DNA of 64,000 nucleotides from Geodermatophilus obscurus (GCF_900143215.1 NZ_FRDM01000002.1:186001-250000), one strand, 5' to 3'; positions 1 through 8,416 are shown, counted from the first letter of the stretch. The notes: generated from the letters alone by a model not told the origin. Program-made: numbers and translations.

Positions 1-879
1 GGTGCCGAGGACCGGGTCGAGGGCGCCGCGCTCGAGCAGCGGCTGCAGGTCGCGCCACTGCTCCTGCACGTAGCCGGGCTCGCCCGTCCAGAACGCGCCC
101 CACCCGACCCCGACGACCGACACGTTGTTCAGCAGCAGCCGGTTGACCTTCACCGTGGGGATCTCCCCGCCGGTGAAGCCCAGCACCAGCAGCCGGCCCT
201 CCCGCGCCAGGCTGCGCAGCGAGTCGGTGAACCGGTCGCCGCCCACCGGGTCGGCGACGACGTCGACGCCGCGGCCGCCGGTGAGCTCCTTGACCCGGTC
301 GCGGAAGCCGTCGGCGAGCACGACCTCGTCGGCGCCGGCGGCCCGCGCGGCCCCGCCCTTGGCCTCGCTGGACACCACCGCGAGCACGCGCGCGCCGTAC
401 GCCTTGGCCAGCTGGATGCCCGCCGTCCCCAGGCCGCCGGCGGCGCCGTGCACCAGCACCGTCTCGCCCTCGCGCAGCCGACCGCGGCGGCGGAGCGCGA
501 AGTGCATGGTCAGGTAGTTCATCGGCAGCGCCGCGCCCTGCTCGAAGGTCACGCCGTCGGGCAGCGGGAAGACGAAGCCCGGGTCGGCCGCGGCCACCTC
601 GGCGAAGCCGCCGAAGCCGGGGAAGGCCGCCACCCGCTGGCCGGGCTGCAGGCCGCTGCCCGCGGGGGCGCTGCGCACCGTCCCGGCCACCTCGCTGCCG
701 GGCACGAACGGCAGCGGCGGCTTGATCTGGTACTCCCCGCGGCTGAGCAGCACCTCGGGGAACGTCACGCCCGCGACGTGCACGTCGATCAGCACCCGGC
801 CGTCCGAGTCGGGCTCGGGGACGTCGACGACCGCGATGGCCGAGGGGCCGCCGAGGGTGACGATCTGGGCTGCGCGCAC
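1..879 (-). CDS. NADPH:quinone oxidoreductase, zinc-independent MDR family (3' end outside window)
   Basis: Medium-chain dehydrogenase/reductase of the quinone oxidoreductase type, expected to reduce quinones or enones with NADPH in the cytoplasm. The protein begins MRAAQIVTLGGPSAIAVVDV and has the N-terminal GroES-like fold, then the Rossmann motif HGAAGGLGTAGIQLAK near residue 145. The cysteine and histidine zinc ligands of alcohol dehydrogenases are not seen. The GTG start is chosen for its AGGAGG ribosome site five bases upstream. The C-terminus lies beyond the window edge, so length cannot be judged. The exact substrate is unknown. Confidence 0.9.
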   Translation of the reverse strand, partial: MRAAQIVTLGGPSAIAVVDVPEPDSDGRVLIDVHVAGVTFPEVLLSRGEYQIKPPLPFVPGSEVAGTVRSAPAGSGLQPGQRVAAFPGFGGFAEVAAADPGFVFPLPDGVTFEQGAALPMNYLTMHFALRRRGRLREGETVLVHGAAGGLGTAGIQLAKAYGARVLAVVSSEAKGGAARAAGADEVVLADGFRDRVKELTGGRGVDVVADPVGGDRFTDSLRSLAREGRLLVLGFTGGEIPTVKVNRLLLNNVSVVGVGWGAFWTGEPGYVQEQWRDLQPLLERGALDPVLGT

Positions 880-1014
880 GGGTCCTCCTGCACGGTGGGC
901 TACGGGACCGCGAGCTTGTCAGAGCGGGGGACCGGCGTCGCAGCGAGGGCGGGGGAGCGGGTGACCGAACCGCGGCTCCACGGGGCGTGACGCCGCCCTC
1001 GGCGGAGGTGCGGG

Positions 1015-1551
1015 CTACCCGCCGACCAGCCGCCGCAGCCGGCGGGCCGGCGCCTGGACGGCCCGCAGGGCCAGTCGCACCGGCAGGGTCGCGAGGGTGG
1101 AGCCCACCCGCACGCCCAGGCGCCACAGGTCGGCGTAGTCCGGCGGCCGGGGCGCGGTCGGCATGGGATCGGCCGGGGGTGGTGTGGCGGGCACGATCAG
1201 GTCGACCGTCGTCCGGCGGCGGGTGCTGCGCAGCGACTCGAACGACGGGATGCGAGGCGCATCGGGCGACTCCTCCTCGTCCGCTCCGGGCTCCGCCAGG
1301 GAGGACTGCGCGCGGTCGGGGCGCGGCTGGGCCGCTCTCATGCGGCCGGGCGGCTCCGGGACGACGCGGCGGATGGCGGCGATGCTGCCCGGGCCCAGCC
1401 CGTTGACCGCGATGAGCTCCGCCCGGGTGAGGGTGGCGAGCTGCGCGGTCGTGGTGATCCCGGCCCGGGCCAGCGCGGTCACCGCTCGCGTGGGCAGGCC
1501 CAGGTCGCTGACGGTCTCCCCGGGCGTGCTCCCCGGTGACGTGGTCGGCAT
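1015..1551 (-). CDS. Helix-hairpin-helix / RNA polymerase alpha-CTD-like small protein
   Basis: About 178 residues. The first 55 residues (starting MPTTSPGSTPGETVSDLGLP) resemble the helix-hairpin-helix fold of the RNA polymerase alpha C-terminal domain: a 'LGLPTRAVTALARAGI' helix followed by TLTRAELIAVNGLGPGS. The remainder is proline/arginine rich and probably disordered, ending in a short basic helix. The ATG at 1551 is preferred to an in-frame TTG three codons upstream, though neither has a strong ribosome site. It could bind DNA or a protein partner. No function is assigned. Confidence 0.65.
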   Translation of the reverse strand: MPTTSPGSTPGETVSDLGLPTRAVTALARAGITTTAQLATLTRAELIAVNGLGPGSIAAIRRVVPEPPGRMRAAQPRPDRAQSSLAEPGADEEESPDAPRIPSFESLRSTRRRTTVDLIVPATPPPADPMPTAPRPPDYADLWRLGVRVGSTLATLPVRLALRAVQAPARRLRRLVGG

Positions 1552-1640
1552 GGGGTCCAACCTAGGGCCGACCGCTGCGCGGCACCGGGCCAGGTCTCCT
1601 GCAGGATGCGCAGGCAGTCCGCACCCCTGGAGGCTCTCCG

Positions 1641-2501
1641 ATGACCGCTGCCCGTCCCGGCGGGACCCCCCGTCCCACGCACAGCGAGGGCTCGTTGCCC
1701 TCCGGGCAGTACCGGCAGGCCTGGACCGTCGAGGACCCGGTCGGCGCGGTCGTCCTGGTGCACGGGGCCCACGAGCACGGCGGTCGGTACCGGCACGTGG
1801 CCGAGCGGCTGGCCGCCGCGGGGTACGCCTGCCACGCCGTCGACCACCCCGGTCATGGCCGCTCCCCGGGCCGGCGCGGCAACATCGGCAGCATGACCGC
1901 TGCCGTCGACGGCGTCGCCGAGCTCGTGCGGTTCGCCGGCGAGCGGCACCCCGGCGTCCCGCTGTTCGTCTACGGGCACAGCCTGGGCGGGCTGATCGCC
2001 CTGCAGTACCTCACCGGGACGCCGGACACCCGGGTCACCGGTGCGGTCCTCTCGGCGGCAGCGCTGGACACCAGTGCCGCCAACGCCGTCCAGAAGGTCG
2101 TGGCGCCGCTGCTGTCCCGGGTCCTGCCCGACCTCGGCGTCCTCCAGCTCGAGGCGGAGGCGGTCAGCCGGGATCCCGAGGTGGTCCGCGACTACCGCAC
2201 CGACCCGCTGAACCACACCGGGAGGATGGTCGCCCGGACCGGCGCCGAGCTGATGAGCACCGCGCTGGCCATGCCACGGCGGCTGCCCTCGCTCACCCTG
2301 CCGCTGCTGGTGCTGCACGGCACCGCCGACCGGCTCGTCCCGCCGGCCGCGAGCGAGGTCGTGCGCGCGCACGCCGGCTCTCCCGACCTGACGCTCAGGG
2401 TCTACGACGGGCTCTTCCACGAGCCGCACAACGAGCCGGAGAAGGACGACGTCCTGGCCGACGTCGTCACCTGGCTGGACGCCCACCGCACGGCGTCCTG
2501 A
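1641..2501 (+). CDS. Alpha/beta hydrolase, monoacylglycerol lipase type
   Basis: 286-residue serine hydrolase of the Hydrolase_4 / monoacylglycerol lipase group. It has the oxyanion-hole motif LVHGAHEHGGRY near residue 42 and the cap-preceding DHPGHGRS. The nucleophile elbow is GHSLGG near residue 114, the acid is in LHGTADRLVPP, and the histidine is in GLFHEPHNE near the C-terminus. It probably cleaves monoacylglycerols or related lipid esters. The ATG follows a GGAGG-type site (ggaggctctccg). It is a single gene, head-to-head with the preceding minus-strand gene. Confidence 0.88.
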   Translation: MTAARPGGTPRPTHSEGSLPSGQYRQAWTVEDPVGAVVLVHGAHEHGGRYRHVAERLAAAGYACHAVDHPGHGRSPGRRGNIGSMTAAVDGVAELVRFAGERHPGVPLFVYGHSLGGLIALQYLTGTPDTRVTGAVLSAAALDTSAANAVQKVVAPLLSRVLPDLGVLQLEAEAVSRDPEVVRDYRTDPLNHTGRMVARTGAELMSTALAMPRRLPSLTLPLLVLHGTADRLVPPAASEVVRAHAGSPDLTLRVYDGLFHEPHNEPEKDDVLADVVTWLDAHRTAS

Positions 2502-2586
2502 CGCGTTCCGCCGCCCGGGACGGCACGACCGGTACAGCTCCGCGACACGCCGCGCTGACCTGCGACCCGCCGTTCCCGGGCGCTGA

Positions 2587-2602
2587 TGTGATCGGCGTCA
2601 CG
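2587..2602. promoter_or_regulatory. CRP/GlxR-type operator
   Basis: TGTGATCGGCGTCACG matches the actinobacterial CRP/GlxR consensus TGTGA-N6-TCACA at nine of ten fixed positions. It lies about 60 bases before the c-di-AMP riboswitch of the LysM gene. In mycobacteria rpfA is known to combine CRP control with a ydaO riboswitch, and this layout is parallel. Binding here is inferred from sequence only. Confidence 0.55.
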
Positions 2603-2654
2603 GCGACAATGCACATGACTGGACGTAGCGTTTCGTGTGCGCTCAGCAAACAAG

Positions 2655-2845
2655 AGAGCGCGGCGCCGGACCGCCAAACCCTGCCCACCGGTCGCCATCC
2701 GGATCCCAGGGCAGGGGTGGGGGACCCACGACCACGGCGTGCCACGGCTCGGATGCACGACTCGAGCGCCGGCCGCCTCGGGGTGAAGCCGCGGACCGCG
2801 GCCGGGCACCGATCGCCCGAACCCGACAGCTGACCTCGCCGGCGG
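2655..2845 (+). promoter_or_regulatory. c-di-AMP riboswitch (ydaO-yuaA), copy 1
   Basis: The leader has the hallmark blocks of the actinobacterial ydaO-yuaA motif in order: GGGGGACCCA (2720-2729), GGGGTGAAGCCG (2780-2791) and the conserved 3' block CCCGAACCCGACAGCTGACC (2816-2835). The outer helix can form between gcgccgg near 2663 and ccggcg near 2839. The family binds cyclic di-AMP and usually turns off cell-wall hydrolase and osmotic genes. The gene directly downstream is a LysM secreted protein, as expected. Confidence 0.9.
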
Positions 2846-2860
2846 TGATCGGAGATCACC
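2844..2860 (+). promoter_or_regulatory. Hairpin presenting the ribosome binding site in its loop
   Basis: A perfect 7-bp inverted repeat, GGTGATC-gga-GATCACC, ends at the base before the ATG. The GGAG ribosome site (2851-2854) spans the loop and the first base of the 3' arm. It sits immediately after the riboswitch 3' block, so it may be its expression platform, acting on translation rather than termination. The mechanism is inferred. Confidence 0.6.
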
Positions 2861-3724
2861 ATGGCCAAGCACCGCGCACCCCGCTATGTCCGCACCAAGA
2901 AGGTCCTCGCCAAGGCCCCGGTCGCAGCCGGCGCCACGGTCGTCGGCTTCGGCGTCCTGAGCTCCCCGGCCCAGGCCTTCGCCGGGACGACCGTCCTCAC
3001 CCACGCCGTCGAGATCCCCGCCGCGACACCGGGCGCGGATGCCGGCCGCACCGCGCCGGAGGCCGACCACACCGTCGAGCGCGGTGACACGATCGCGAGG
3101 ATCGCCGCCGCCCACGGCCAGTCGTGGCGGGAGCTGTACCAGCGCAACGCCGACGTCATCGGCGCCGACCCGAACCGGATCTTCCCGGGGCAGGTCCTGC
3201 ACACCGCCGGCTCGGCCGGGAACGCGGCCCCGGCCGCCTGGGCTCCCGTCGCCGGCTCGGCCGGGAACGCGGCTCCCGCGGCGGCGGTCGCCCCGCTCGC
3301 CGCGGTGGCTCCGACGCCCGCGGCCGCTCCGGCCCCCGTGGCCGCCACAGCCCCGGCTGCCACCGCGAGCATCACCAACAGCGCCGGCAACGTGGCCCCG
3401 CAGGCGCAGGCCGCGGCCAACCGGGTGGTCAGCGAGGTGCCCGGCGCCGACGCGATCACGATCGGCGGCACCCGGGCCAGCGCGACCGATCCGAACGGTC
3501 ACCCGTCCGGCCTGGCGCTGGACTACATGGTCGGCTCCGACGCCGCCCTCGGGGACGCCATCGTCGCCTTCCACGTCGCCCACTGGGACGAGCTGGGCGT
3601 CGAGTACGTGATCTGGCAGCAGCGGATCCTCACCTCGCCGACCGGCGCCTGGAAGGCCATGGCCGACCGCGGCAGCGCCACGGCGAACCACATGGACCAC
3701 CCGCACGTGAACTACGTCGGCTGA
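2861..3724 (+). CDS. Secreted LysM protein with ARB_07466-like C-terminal domain
   Basis: 287 residues, exported and probably cell-wall bound. Residues 1-42 form a signal peptide with a basic start, a hydrophobic stretch and SSPAQAFA before cleavage. One LysM peptidoglycan-binding module spans about 67-111 (HTVERGDTIARIAAAHGQSW). Residues 112-165 are an Ala/Pro linker. The last ~115 residues hold the actinobacterial C-terminal domain with VPGADAITIGGTR, HPSGLALDYMVG and the ending ANHMDHPHVN. Histidine- and aspartate-rich motifs suggest a metal-dependent peptidoglycan hydrolase, but the activity is unproven. It is controlled by the riboswitch just upstream. The gene at 11670 has the same C-terminal domain. 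Confidence 0.9.
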   Translation: MAKHRAPRYVRTKKVLAKAPVAAGATVVGFGVLSSPAQAFAGTTVLTHAVEIPAATPGADAGRTAPEADHTVERGDTIARIAAAHGQSWRELYQRNADVIGADPNRIFPGQVLHTAGSAGNAAPAAWAPVAGSAGNAAPAAAVAPLAAVAPTPAAAPAPVAATAPAATASITNSAGNVAPQAQAAANRVVSEVPGADAITIGGTRASATDPNGHPSGLALDYMVGSDAALGDAIVAFHVAHWDELGVEYVIWQQRILTSPTGAWKAMADRGSATANHMDHPHVNYVG

Positions 3725-3737
3725 GTCCGGGCCCGGC

Positions 3738-3777
3738 CGCCGGCGGCCCCCACCGACTGCGGGCGGGGCCGCCGGCG
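3738..3777. terminator. Bidirectional terminator hairpin
   Basis: A perfect 13-bp inverted repeat (CGCCGGCGGCCCC / GGGGCCGCCGGCG) with a 14-base loop lies between two convergent genes. There is no T-run, which is usual for GC-rich actinobacteria. Confidence 0.7.
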
Positions 3778-3786
3778 TCTCGGCGA

Positions 3787-3939
3787 TCAGAGGAGCTGGT
3801 CGAGGTCGTCGGGCCCCGGCCCGGTGCCGCCGGAGTCGCGCAGGGGAGAGGTCTCGGGCACGTCGTCCTCGGGCGGCTCGGGTGCGACCGGTCCCTCCGA
3901 GTACAGGGTGCTCGGGTCCCGCGGGTCCATCTCGCTCAT
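3787..3939 (-). CDS. Small acidic hypothetical protein (50 aa)
   Basis: A 50-residue ORF beginning MSEMDPRDPSTLYSEG and ending GPGPDDLDQLL. It is rich in Asp, Glu and Pro and has no membrane segment, so it is probably disordered. It is convergent with the LysM gene across a terminator hairpin and lies 98 bases upstream of the MFS gene on the same strand. No family recognised. Confidence 0.5.
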   Translation of the reverse strand: MSEMDPRDPSTLYSEGPVAPEPPEDDVPETSPLRDSGGTGPGPDDLDQLL

Positions 3940-4037
3940 GGGGACAGGGTGCCCCGCCGGGCCACGGGGAACCGCGTGCCGACGGCCGGGTACCGCTCGG
4001 CGACCAGGAGGTCGTCAGCGCACCCGCGCCGCCTCGC

Positions 4038-5456
4038 TCAGCGGGCCGGGACCCCGGCCGCCCGGGCACCCGGCCCGCCCGGCACCGGCCGGGCGGGCCG
4101 CTGACGGCCGGTCACAGCGGCGACCACGGCGGTCGCCGCGCAGACGGCGGCGCCGGTCACCGCGACGGTGGTGTAGCCGCTGCCGGACGGCGCCGCGCCC
4201 GGGCCCGCCGTGGCGCCCGCGAGCACGGTCGCGGTCAGCGCGCTCCCCACGGCGAACCCCACGTACCGCAGCACCTGGTTGAGGCTCATCGCGCTGCCCG
4301 TCTCCGACGGCGGGACGGCGGCGACCACCAGCGCCGGGAACGCCGCGAACGCGGCACCGACACCGAGCCCGGCCACCGCCATGACCAGGAAGAGCTGCCA
4401 GAGCTCGGTGCGCAGGACCGCGAACAGCACGAACGCGCACCCCAGCACCAGCGCGGCTCCCGGGAGGACCAGCTGCGGGCGGATGCGGGCGGTCAGCCGG
4501 CCGGCGACCACGCTCGCCGCCGAGAACGGCAGCAGCACCAGCCCGGCGACCACGATCGAGGCGCCGAGGCCCGCGCCGGGCGATGCCGGGGCCTGTGCCA
4601 GGACGGGCACCGCGGTGAGCAGGAGGTAGTTGGACAACCCCACCAGCAGTGCCGCCGAGTGCGCGGAGAACGCCACCCGTCCGCGGGCGAGCCGCACGTC
4701 GACCAGCGGGTGCGGCGTCCGGACCTCCCAGAGCACCCAGACGCCCAGTGCCACGACGGCGCCGCCGGCCGTCGCCAGCAGCAGCGGCGACGTCCAGCCC
4801 CACGTCCCGGCCCGGCCCAGCGCGACCAGCAGCCCCGTCACCCCGGCGCCGAGGAGCAGGGCCCCGACGACGTCCAGGGGTCGCCGCGGAGCGGCGGCCG
4901 AGGGCGGCAGGACCGCGGCCGAGGCGGCGAGGGCGGCCGCGCTCACGGCGGCGCCGGCCCAGAAGGCCGCGTGCACCCCGCCCAGCTCGGCCACGAGGCC
5001 GGCGAGCGGGTAGCCGAGCCCGACGCCGGCGACCACGGTGATGGACAGCGCGGCGATGGTGGAGCGCGACCGCTGCCCGGTCAGCGCCTCGCGTGCGGTG
5101 GCGATGGCCAGCGGGGTGAGCCCGAGCCCCACGCCCTGCAGCGCGCGGCCGGCGACCAGCCAGCCCAGGCCCAGGGGGAGCGCGGCGAGCACGCCGCCGG
5201 CGGTGACCACGGCCAGGACGACGAGGACGACCGTCCGCCGGTGCGGACCGTCGCCGAGCCGGCCCACCACCGGGGTCGCCACCGCGCCCACCAGCAGCGT
5301 GACGGTCAGCGACCACTGGGCGCTGGGCAGCGACGCCCCCATGGTCTCGGCGATCGCCGGGATCAGCGGTGCGCCGAGGCTGCTGATGACGGCGACGACC
5401 GTCCCGACGAAGAGCAGCACCGGAACGAGGGTGCGAGGGGACCGGGCGACCGCCAT
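4038..5456 (-). CDS. MFS transporter, DHA-type drug/metabolite exporter
   Basis: 472 residues with about 12 to 14 hydrophobic segments. The loop between segments 2 and 3 carries the MFS motif A-like sequence GRLGDGPHRR. The fourth segment has LVAGRALQGVGLGL, typical of EmrB/Bmr-like exporters. The start is the ATG at 5456 (MAVARSPRTLVP), with GGAGG very close upstream, because the 61 codons before it code for an implausible basic sequence. It probably exports hydrophobic compounds by proton exchange. The substrate cannot be read from sequence. Confidence 0.87.
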   Translation of the reverse strand: MAVARSPRTLVPVLLFVGTVVAVISSLGAPLIPAIAETMGASLPSAQWSLTVTLLVGAVATPVVGRLGDGPHRRTVVLVVLAVVTAGGVLAALPLGLGWLVAGRALQGVGLGLTPLAIATAREALTGQRSRSTIAALSITVVAGVGLGYPLAGLVAELGGVHAAFWAGAAVSAAALAASAAVLPPSAAAPRRPLDVVGALLLGAGVTGLLVALGRAGTWGWTSPLLLATAGGAVVALGVWVLWEVRTPHPLVDVRLARGRVAFSAHSAALLVGLSNYLLLTAVPVLAQAPASPGAGLGASIVVAGLVLLPFSAASVVAGRLTARIRPQLVLPGAALVLGCAFVLFAVLRTELWQLFLVMAVAGLGVGAAFAAFPALVVAAVPPSETGSAMSLNQVLRYVGFAVGSALTATVLAGATAGPGAAPSGSGYTTVAVTGAAVCAATAVVAAVTGRQRPARPVPGGPGARAAGVPAR

Positions 5457-5661
5457 GACCTCCAGGGTCCCAGCTCGTTGCGCTCCCCAACGAGGGCGGA
5501 ACCGAGGTCGCCAGACGTCCTGGACATCTGTTGCGATGTCGTTCCGTTGACCGCATGCTCCCCGTGGGCGGAGCCCTGGGGGCCTCCCGGGTGCGCTCCG
5601 CCCGCCAGCTGCTGCAGGTCCGCACCGGTCGTCCCGCACGGGACGACCGGTGCGACGCGGC

Positions 5662-6699
5662 TCAGGCGGGACGGTCGAGCAGTTCTGCGAGCGTCCGGTC
5701 GACGAAGGCGTTGTCGACGGGGTTCATGCCGAGCCCGCCGAAGTGGCCCCAGATCGTGTCGATGGCCCGGACCTCACCCCGCTCGATGAACTGCGCGGCC
5801 CACTGCTCGTCCTCGGGCGGGAAGTAGAGGTCGGTCCGGGCGGGCATGGCCACGACGGGGCAGCGGATCGAGCGCAGCGCCGCCTCGGTGTCCCCGTCGA
5901 AGCCCGGCGTCCGGCCGACGTCCCCGTGCTCCCAGGTCCAGAGCATCGCCAGCAGGTTGTTCGGGTCCCGGTCCTCGTCGAGCCAGAACCCCTCCCAGAA
6001 CCCGACCAGGAAGTCCTCGAGCGAGGAGTGGCCCATGGTCCGGTACTCGCGTTCCCAGTAGAACGCCTGGGACAGGCCCCACCCGGCGTAGATCCGGGCG
6101 AAGGCCCGCATGCCGGCGGTGGGGCGCGCGTCGGGGGAGTACTCGCCGCCGCGGAAGGCCGGGTCGAGCGTCAGCGTGGCCCGCAGGCTCTTCAGGAAGA
6201 CCTGGTTGTGCTCGCTCGTGCGGCTGGAGCCGACGATGGGCGCGGCCCGCCTGACCATCTCCGGGTGGCTGACCGCCCACTGGTAGGTCTGGCCGGCGCC
6301 CATGGAGGAGCCGAGCACCAGCTCGATCGACTCGATCCCCCACTGCTGCGTGAGCAGGCGGTGCTGCGCCTCGATCTGGTCGGCGAAGGTGACCCGGGGG
6401 AAGTGGGGCCCGTCGAAGGGGGGAGGGGTGGTGCTCGGCGAGGTCGACAGGCCGTTGTTGAGCTGGTTGGGGACGACGATGAAGTACCGCTCCGGATCAC
6501 AGGCCAGGCCCGGGCCGATCGACCACTCGTTGGCGTCGTGCCACGCGCTGAACCAGGTGGGGTGCACGATGACGTTGGACCGGTCGGCGTCCAGGGTCCC
6601 GTACGTCTTGTAGGCCAGCTGCGCGCCCCGCAGCGTCGCCCCGCTCTGCAGGGGCAGGTCACCGAGGTCGAACAGCTGGTGGTCCGTGGGAGCGGGCAC
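5662..6699 (-). CDS. Homoserine acetyltransferase-like alpha/beta hydrolase
   Basis: 345 residues of the MetX-like alpha/beta hydrolase group. The family folds PNQLNNGLSTSPS near residue 90 and the nucleophile motif LGSSMGAGQTYQWA near 145. The acid lies in PARTDLYFPPEDE and the histidine in WGHFGGLGMNP. True MetX also fits this fold, but no other methionine gene is nearby and an isolated copy often acts as an esterase or acyltransferase of unknown substrate. The GTG at 6699 is chosen for the GGAAGGAA ribosome site. A MarR gene lies 74 bp upstream on the same strand and may be co-transcribed. Confidence 0.82.
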   Translation of the reverse strand: MPAPTDHQLFDLGDLPLQSGATLRGAQLAYKTYGTLDADRSNVIVHPTWFSAWHDANEWSIGPGLACDPERYFIVVPNQLNNGLSTSPSTTPPPFDGPHFPRVTFADQIEAQHRLLTQQWGIESIELVLGSSMGAGQTYQWAVSHPEMVRRAAPIVGSSRTSEHNQVFLKSLRATLTLDPAFRGGEYSPDARPTAGMRAFARIYAGWGLSQAFYWEREYRTMGHSSLEDFLVGFWEGFWLDEDRDPNNLLAMLWTWEHGDVGRTPGFDGDTEAALRSIRCPVVAMPARTDLYFPPEDEQWAAQFIERGEVRAIDTIWGHFGGLGMNPVDNAFVDRTLAELLDRPA

Positions 6700-6773
6700 G
6701 GCGAGTTCCTTCCAGGTGAAAGTGTCTCGCCAGCCTGCTCGCCGCCGCAGTCGAGCGCAACCCGTCGCCCTGG

Positions 6774-7202
6774 TCAGGGTGCCGCCAGCCGCTCCAGCAG
6801 CCGGCGGAGGGTGCGCGTCTCCGCGGCGGACAGTGCGGCGAGCCCCTCGCGCTCGGCCCCGGCGATCCGCGGGGCCAGCGACCGGCACAACGCGCGGCCG
6901 CGTTCGGCGGCGTGGACGACGACACGGCGGCGGTCGGCCGGGTCGACGTTGCGGTAGAGGAGCGAGCGCTCCACCAGGCGGTCCACGATCCGGGTCGCGG
7001 TCGGCCCGGGGATCCGGGTGCGGCCGCCCAGGTCGGTCATCGACAGCGGGCCGACCTCGGTGAGGGTGTGCAGCACCCGCCACTGGTCGAGGGTGAGGTC
7101 ACTCCCGACGAGGATCTCCTCGACGCGGGAGGTCAGGCCGGAGGCCACCTGGCGGAGCAGGTCGACGTGGGGCAGCGATCCCCCCGACGTCTCCTGCCGC
7201 AT
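6774..7202 (-). CDS. MarR-family transcriptional regulator
   Basis: 142-residue winged-helix repressor type. The recognition region is LSMTDLGGRTRIPGPTATRI and the wing VDPADRRRVVVHAAERG, both typical of MarR. Start at ATG 7202 (MRQETSGG), with a GGGGGA ribosome site seven bases upstream; an ATG ten codons earlier lacks a site. It is divergent from the AmiC-like gene (135 bp between starts) and precedes the MetX-like gene on its own strand, so either could be its target. Confidence 0.85.
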   Translation of the reverse strand: MRQETSGGSLPHVDLLRQVASGLTSRVEEILVGSDLTLDQWRVLHTLTEVGPLSMTDLGGRTRIPGPTATRIVDRLVERSLLYRNVDPADRRRVVVHAAERGRALCRSLAPRIAGAEREGLAALSAAETRTLRRLLERLAAP

Positions 7203-7337
7203 GCTCGCTCCCCCGACCGGGACCCTTCCCATCGCTGGGGCGGGTCAGCATAGTGATCCCCGGTTCGGGCCGATTCTCGCAGAGAGGCCCGTGGGGTTCC
7301 GCTCCGACGCCCACGCAGTCCACGCCTGGGGGGATCG

Positions 7338-8393
7338 ATGGGTCGGTCCGCAGAGGTCGCGCGGGTCGGGCTGGTCGTCCCCCTGCAGGGGCCCGCAGGC
7401 CTGTTCGGCCCGTCCTGCGAGGCGGTGGCGGCGACGGCGGTGCGGGCCATCAACGACGCCGGGGTCCTCGGCCGGGAGCTGACCGTCGAGATCATCGACG
7501 GCGGCGCGCGGCCGGAGCAGGTGGGAGCCGCCGTGGGCCGGCTGATCGACGCCGGGCGCATCGACGCGGTGACCGGCTGGCACATCTCGGCGGTCCGGCA
7601 CGCCGTGGCGCCCGTGACCTCGGGGCGGGTCCCCTACGTCTACACCTCCCTGTACGAGGGCGGCGAGACCCGGCCGGGCGTCTTCTGCTCGGGCGAGACG
7701 CCCGCGCGGCAGATCGCCCCCGCTCTGCGGTGGCTGCGCGACGTCTGCGGGGTGCGGCGGTGGTTCGTGGTGGGCGACGACTACATCTGGCCCCGCGCCT
7801 CGGTGGAGGTCACCCGCGAGTTCGCCCGGCGGCTGGACCTCCGACTCGTCGGGACGGACTACGTGCCGCTGGGCACCGACGACTTCCGGGGCGTCGTCGA
7901 GCGCATCCGCGCGAGTGACGCCCAGGGGGTGCTGCTGTACCTGGTCGGCCAGGACGCGGTCCAGTTCAACCGCCTCTTCGCCGAGCACGGTCTGCACGAG
8001 CGACTGATCCGCTTCAGCCCGCTCATGGAGGAGAACATGCTCCTGGCCAGCGGCGTGGAGGCGACGCAGGATCTCTTCGTCTGTGCTTCCTACTTCCGGT
8101 CGCTGGCCACGACGTCGGCGCTGGAGTTCTGCGGTGACTACGTCGCCCAGCACGGCCCCGACGCGCCACCGCTCAACAACGCCGCGGAGTCCTGCTGCGA
8201 GGGGCTGATGGCCCTGGCGGCCCTCGCCCAGCGGGCCGGGAGCCTCGAGGTCTCCCGGATGGCCGCCGTCGCCGACGGGCTCGGGTACGACGGCCCGCGC
8301 GGCCCGGTCTCCTTCTCCGGCAACCACCTCCAGCAGCGGGTCCACCTGGCCGTGGCCGACGGCTACGACTTCGAGGTCCTCGCCGCGCTCTGA
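7338..8393 (+). CDS. AmiC-like amide-binding sensor protein
   Basis: 351 residues of the type I periplasmic-binding fold used by AmiC and by urea/short-amide receptors (VARVGLVVPLQGPAGLFGPS at the start, GGARPEQVGAAVGRLI, VTGWHISAVRHAVAPV). There is no signal peptide or lipobox: the protein begins MGRSAEVARVGL. It is therefore probably a cytoplasmic amide sensor as in Pseudomonas AmiC rather than a transporter subunit. It is followed by fmdB, amiS and formamidase genes. The AmiR antiterminator that normally partners AmiC is not seen in the window. Confidence 0.8.
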   Translation: MGRSAEVARVGLVVPLQGPAGLFGPSCEAVAATAVRAINDAGVLGRELTVEIIDGGARPEQVGAAVGRLIDAGRIDAVTGWHISAVRHAVAPVTSGRVPYVYTSLYEGGETRPGVFCSGETPARQIAPALRWLRDVCGVRRWFVVGDDYIWPRASVEVTREFARRLDLRLVGTDYVPLGTDDFRGVVERIRASDAQGVLLYLVGQDAVQFNRLFAEHGLHERLIRFSPLMEENMLLASGVEATQDLFVCASYFRSLATTSALEFCGDYVAQHGPDAPPLNNAAESCCEGLMALAALAQRAGSLEVSRMAAVADGLGYDGPRGPVSFSGNHLQQRVHLAVADGYDFEVLAAL

Positions 8394-8416
8394 CCCGGGT
8401 CCGCGCCCCGGCCCTC

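Noticed and set aside
1479-2486. Minus-strand frame opposite the monoacylglycerol lipase gene
   Set aside because: The plus strand holds the complete catalytic triad; the opposite frame has shadow composition.
2402-4069. Long minus-strand frame of 555 codons over the LysM gene
   Set aside because: It covers a riboswitch, a secreted protein gene and a small ORF in other frames, and has a Gly/Arg/Ala composition with no motifs.
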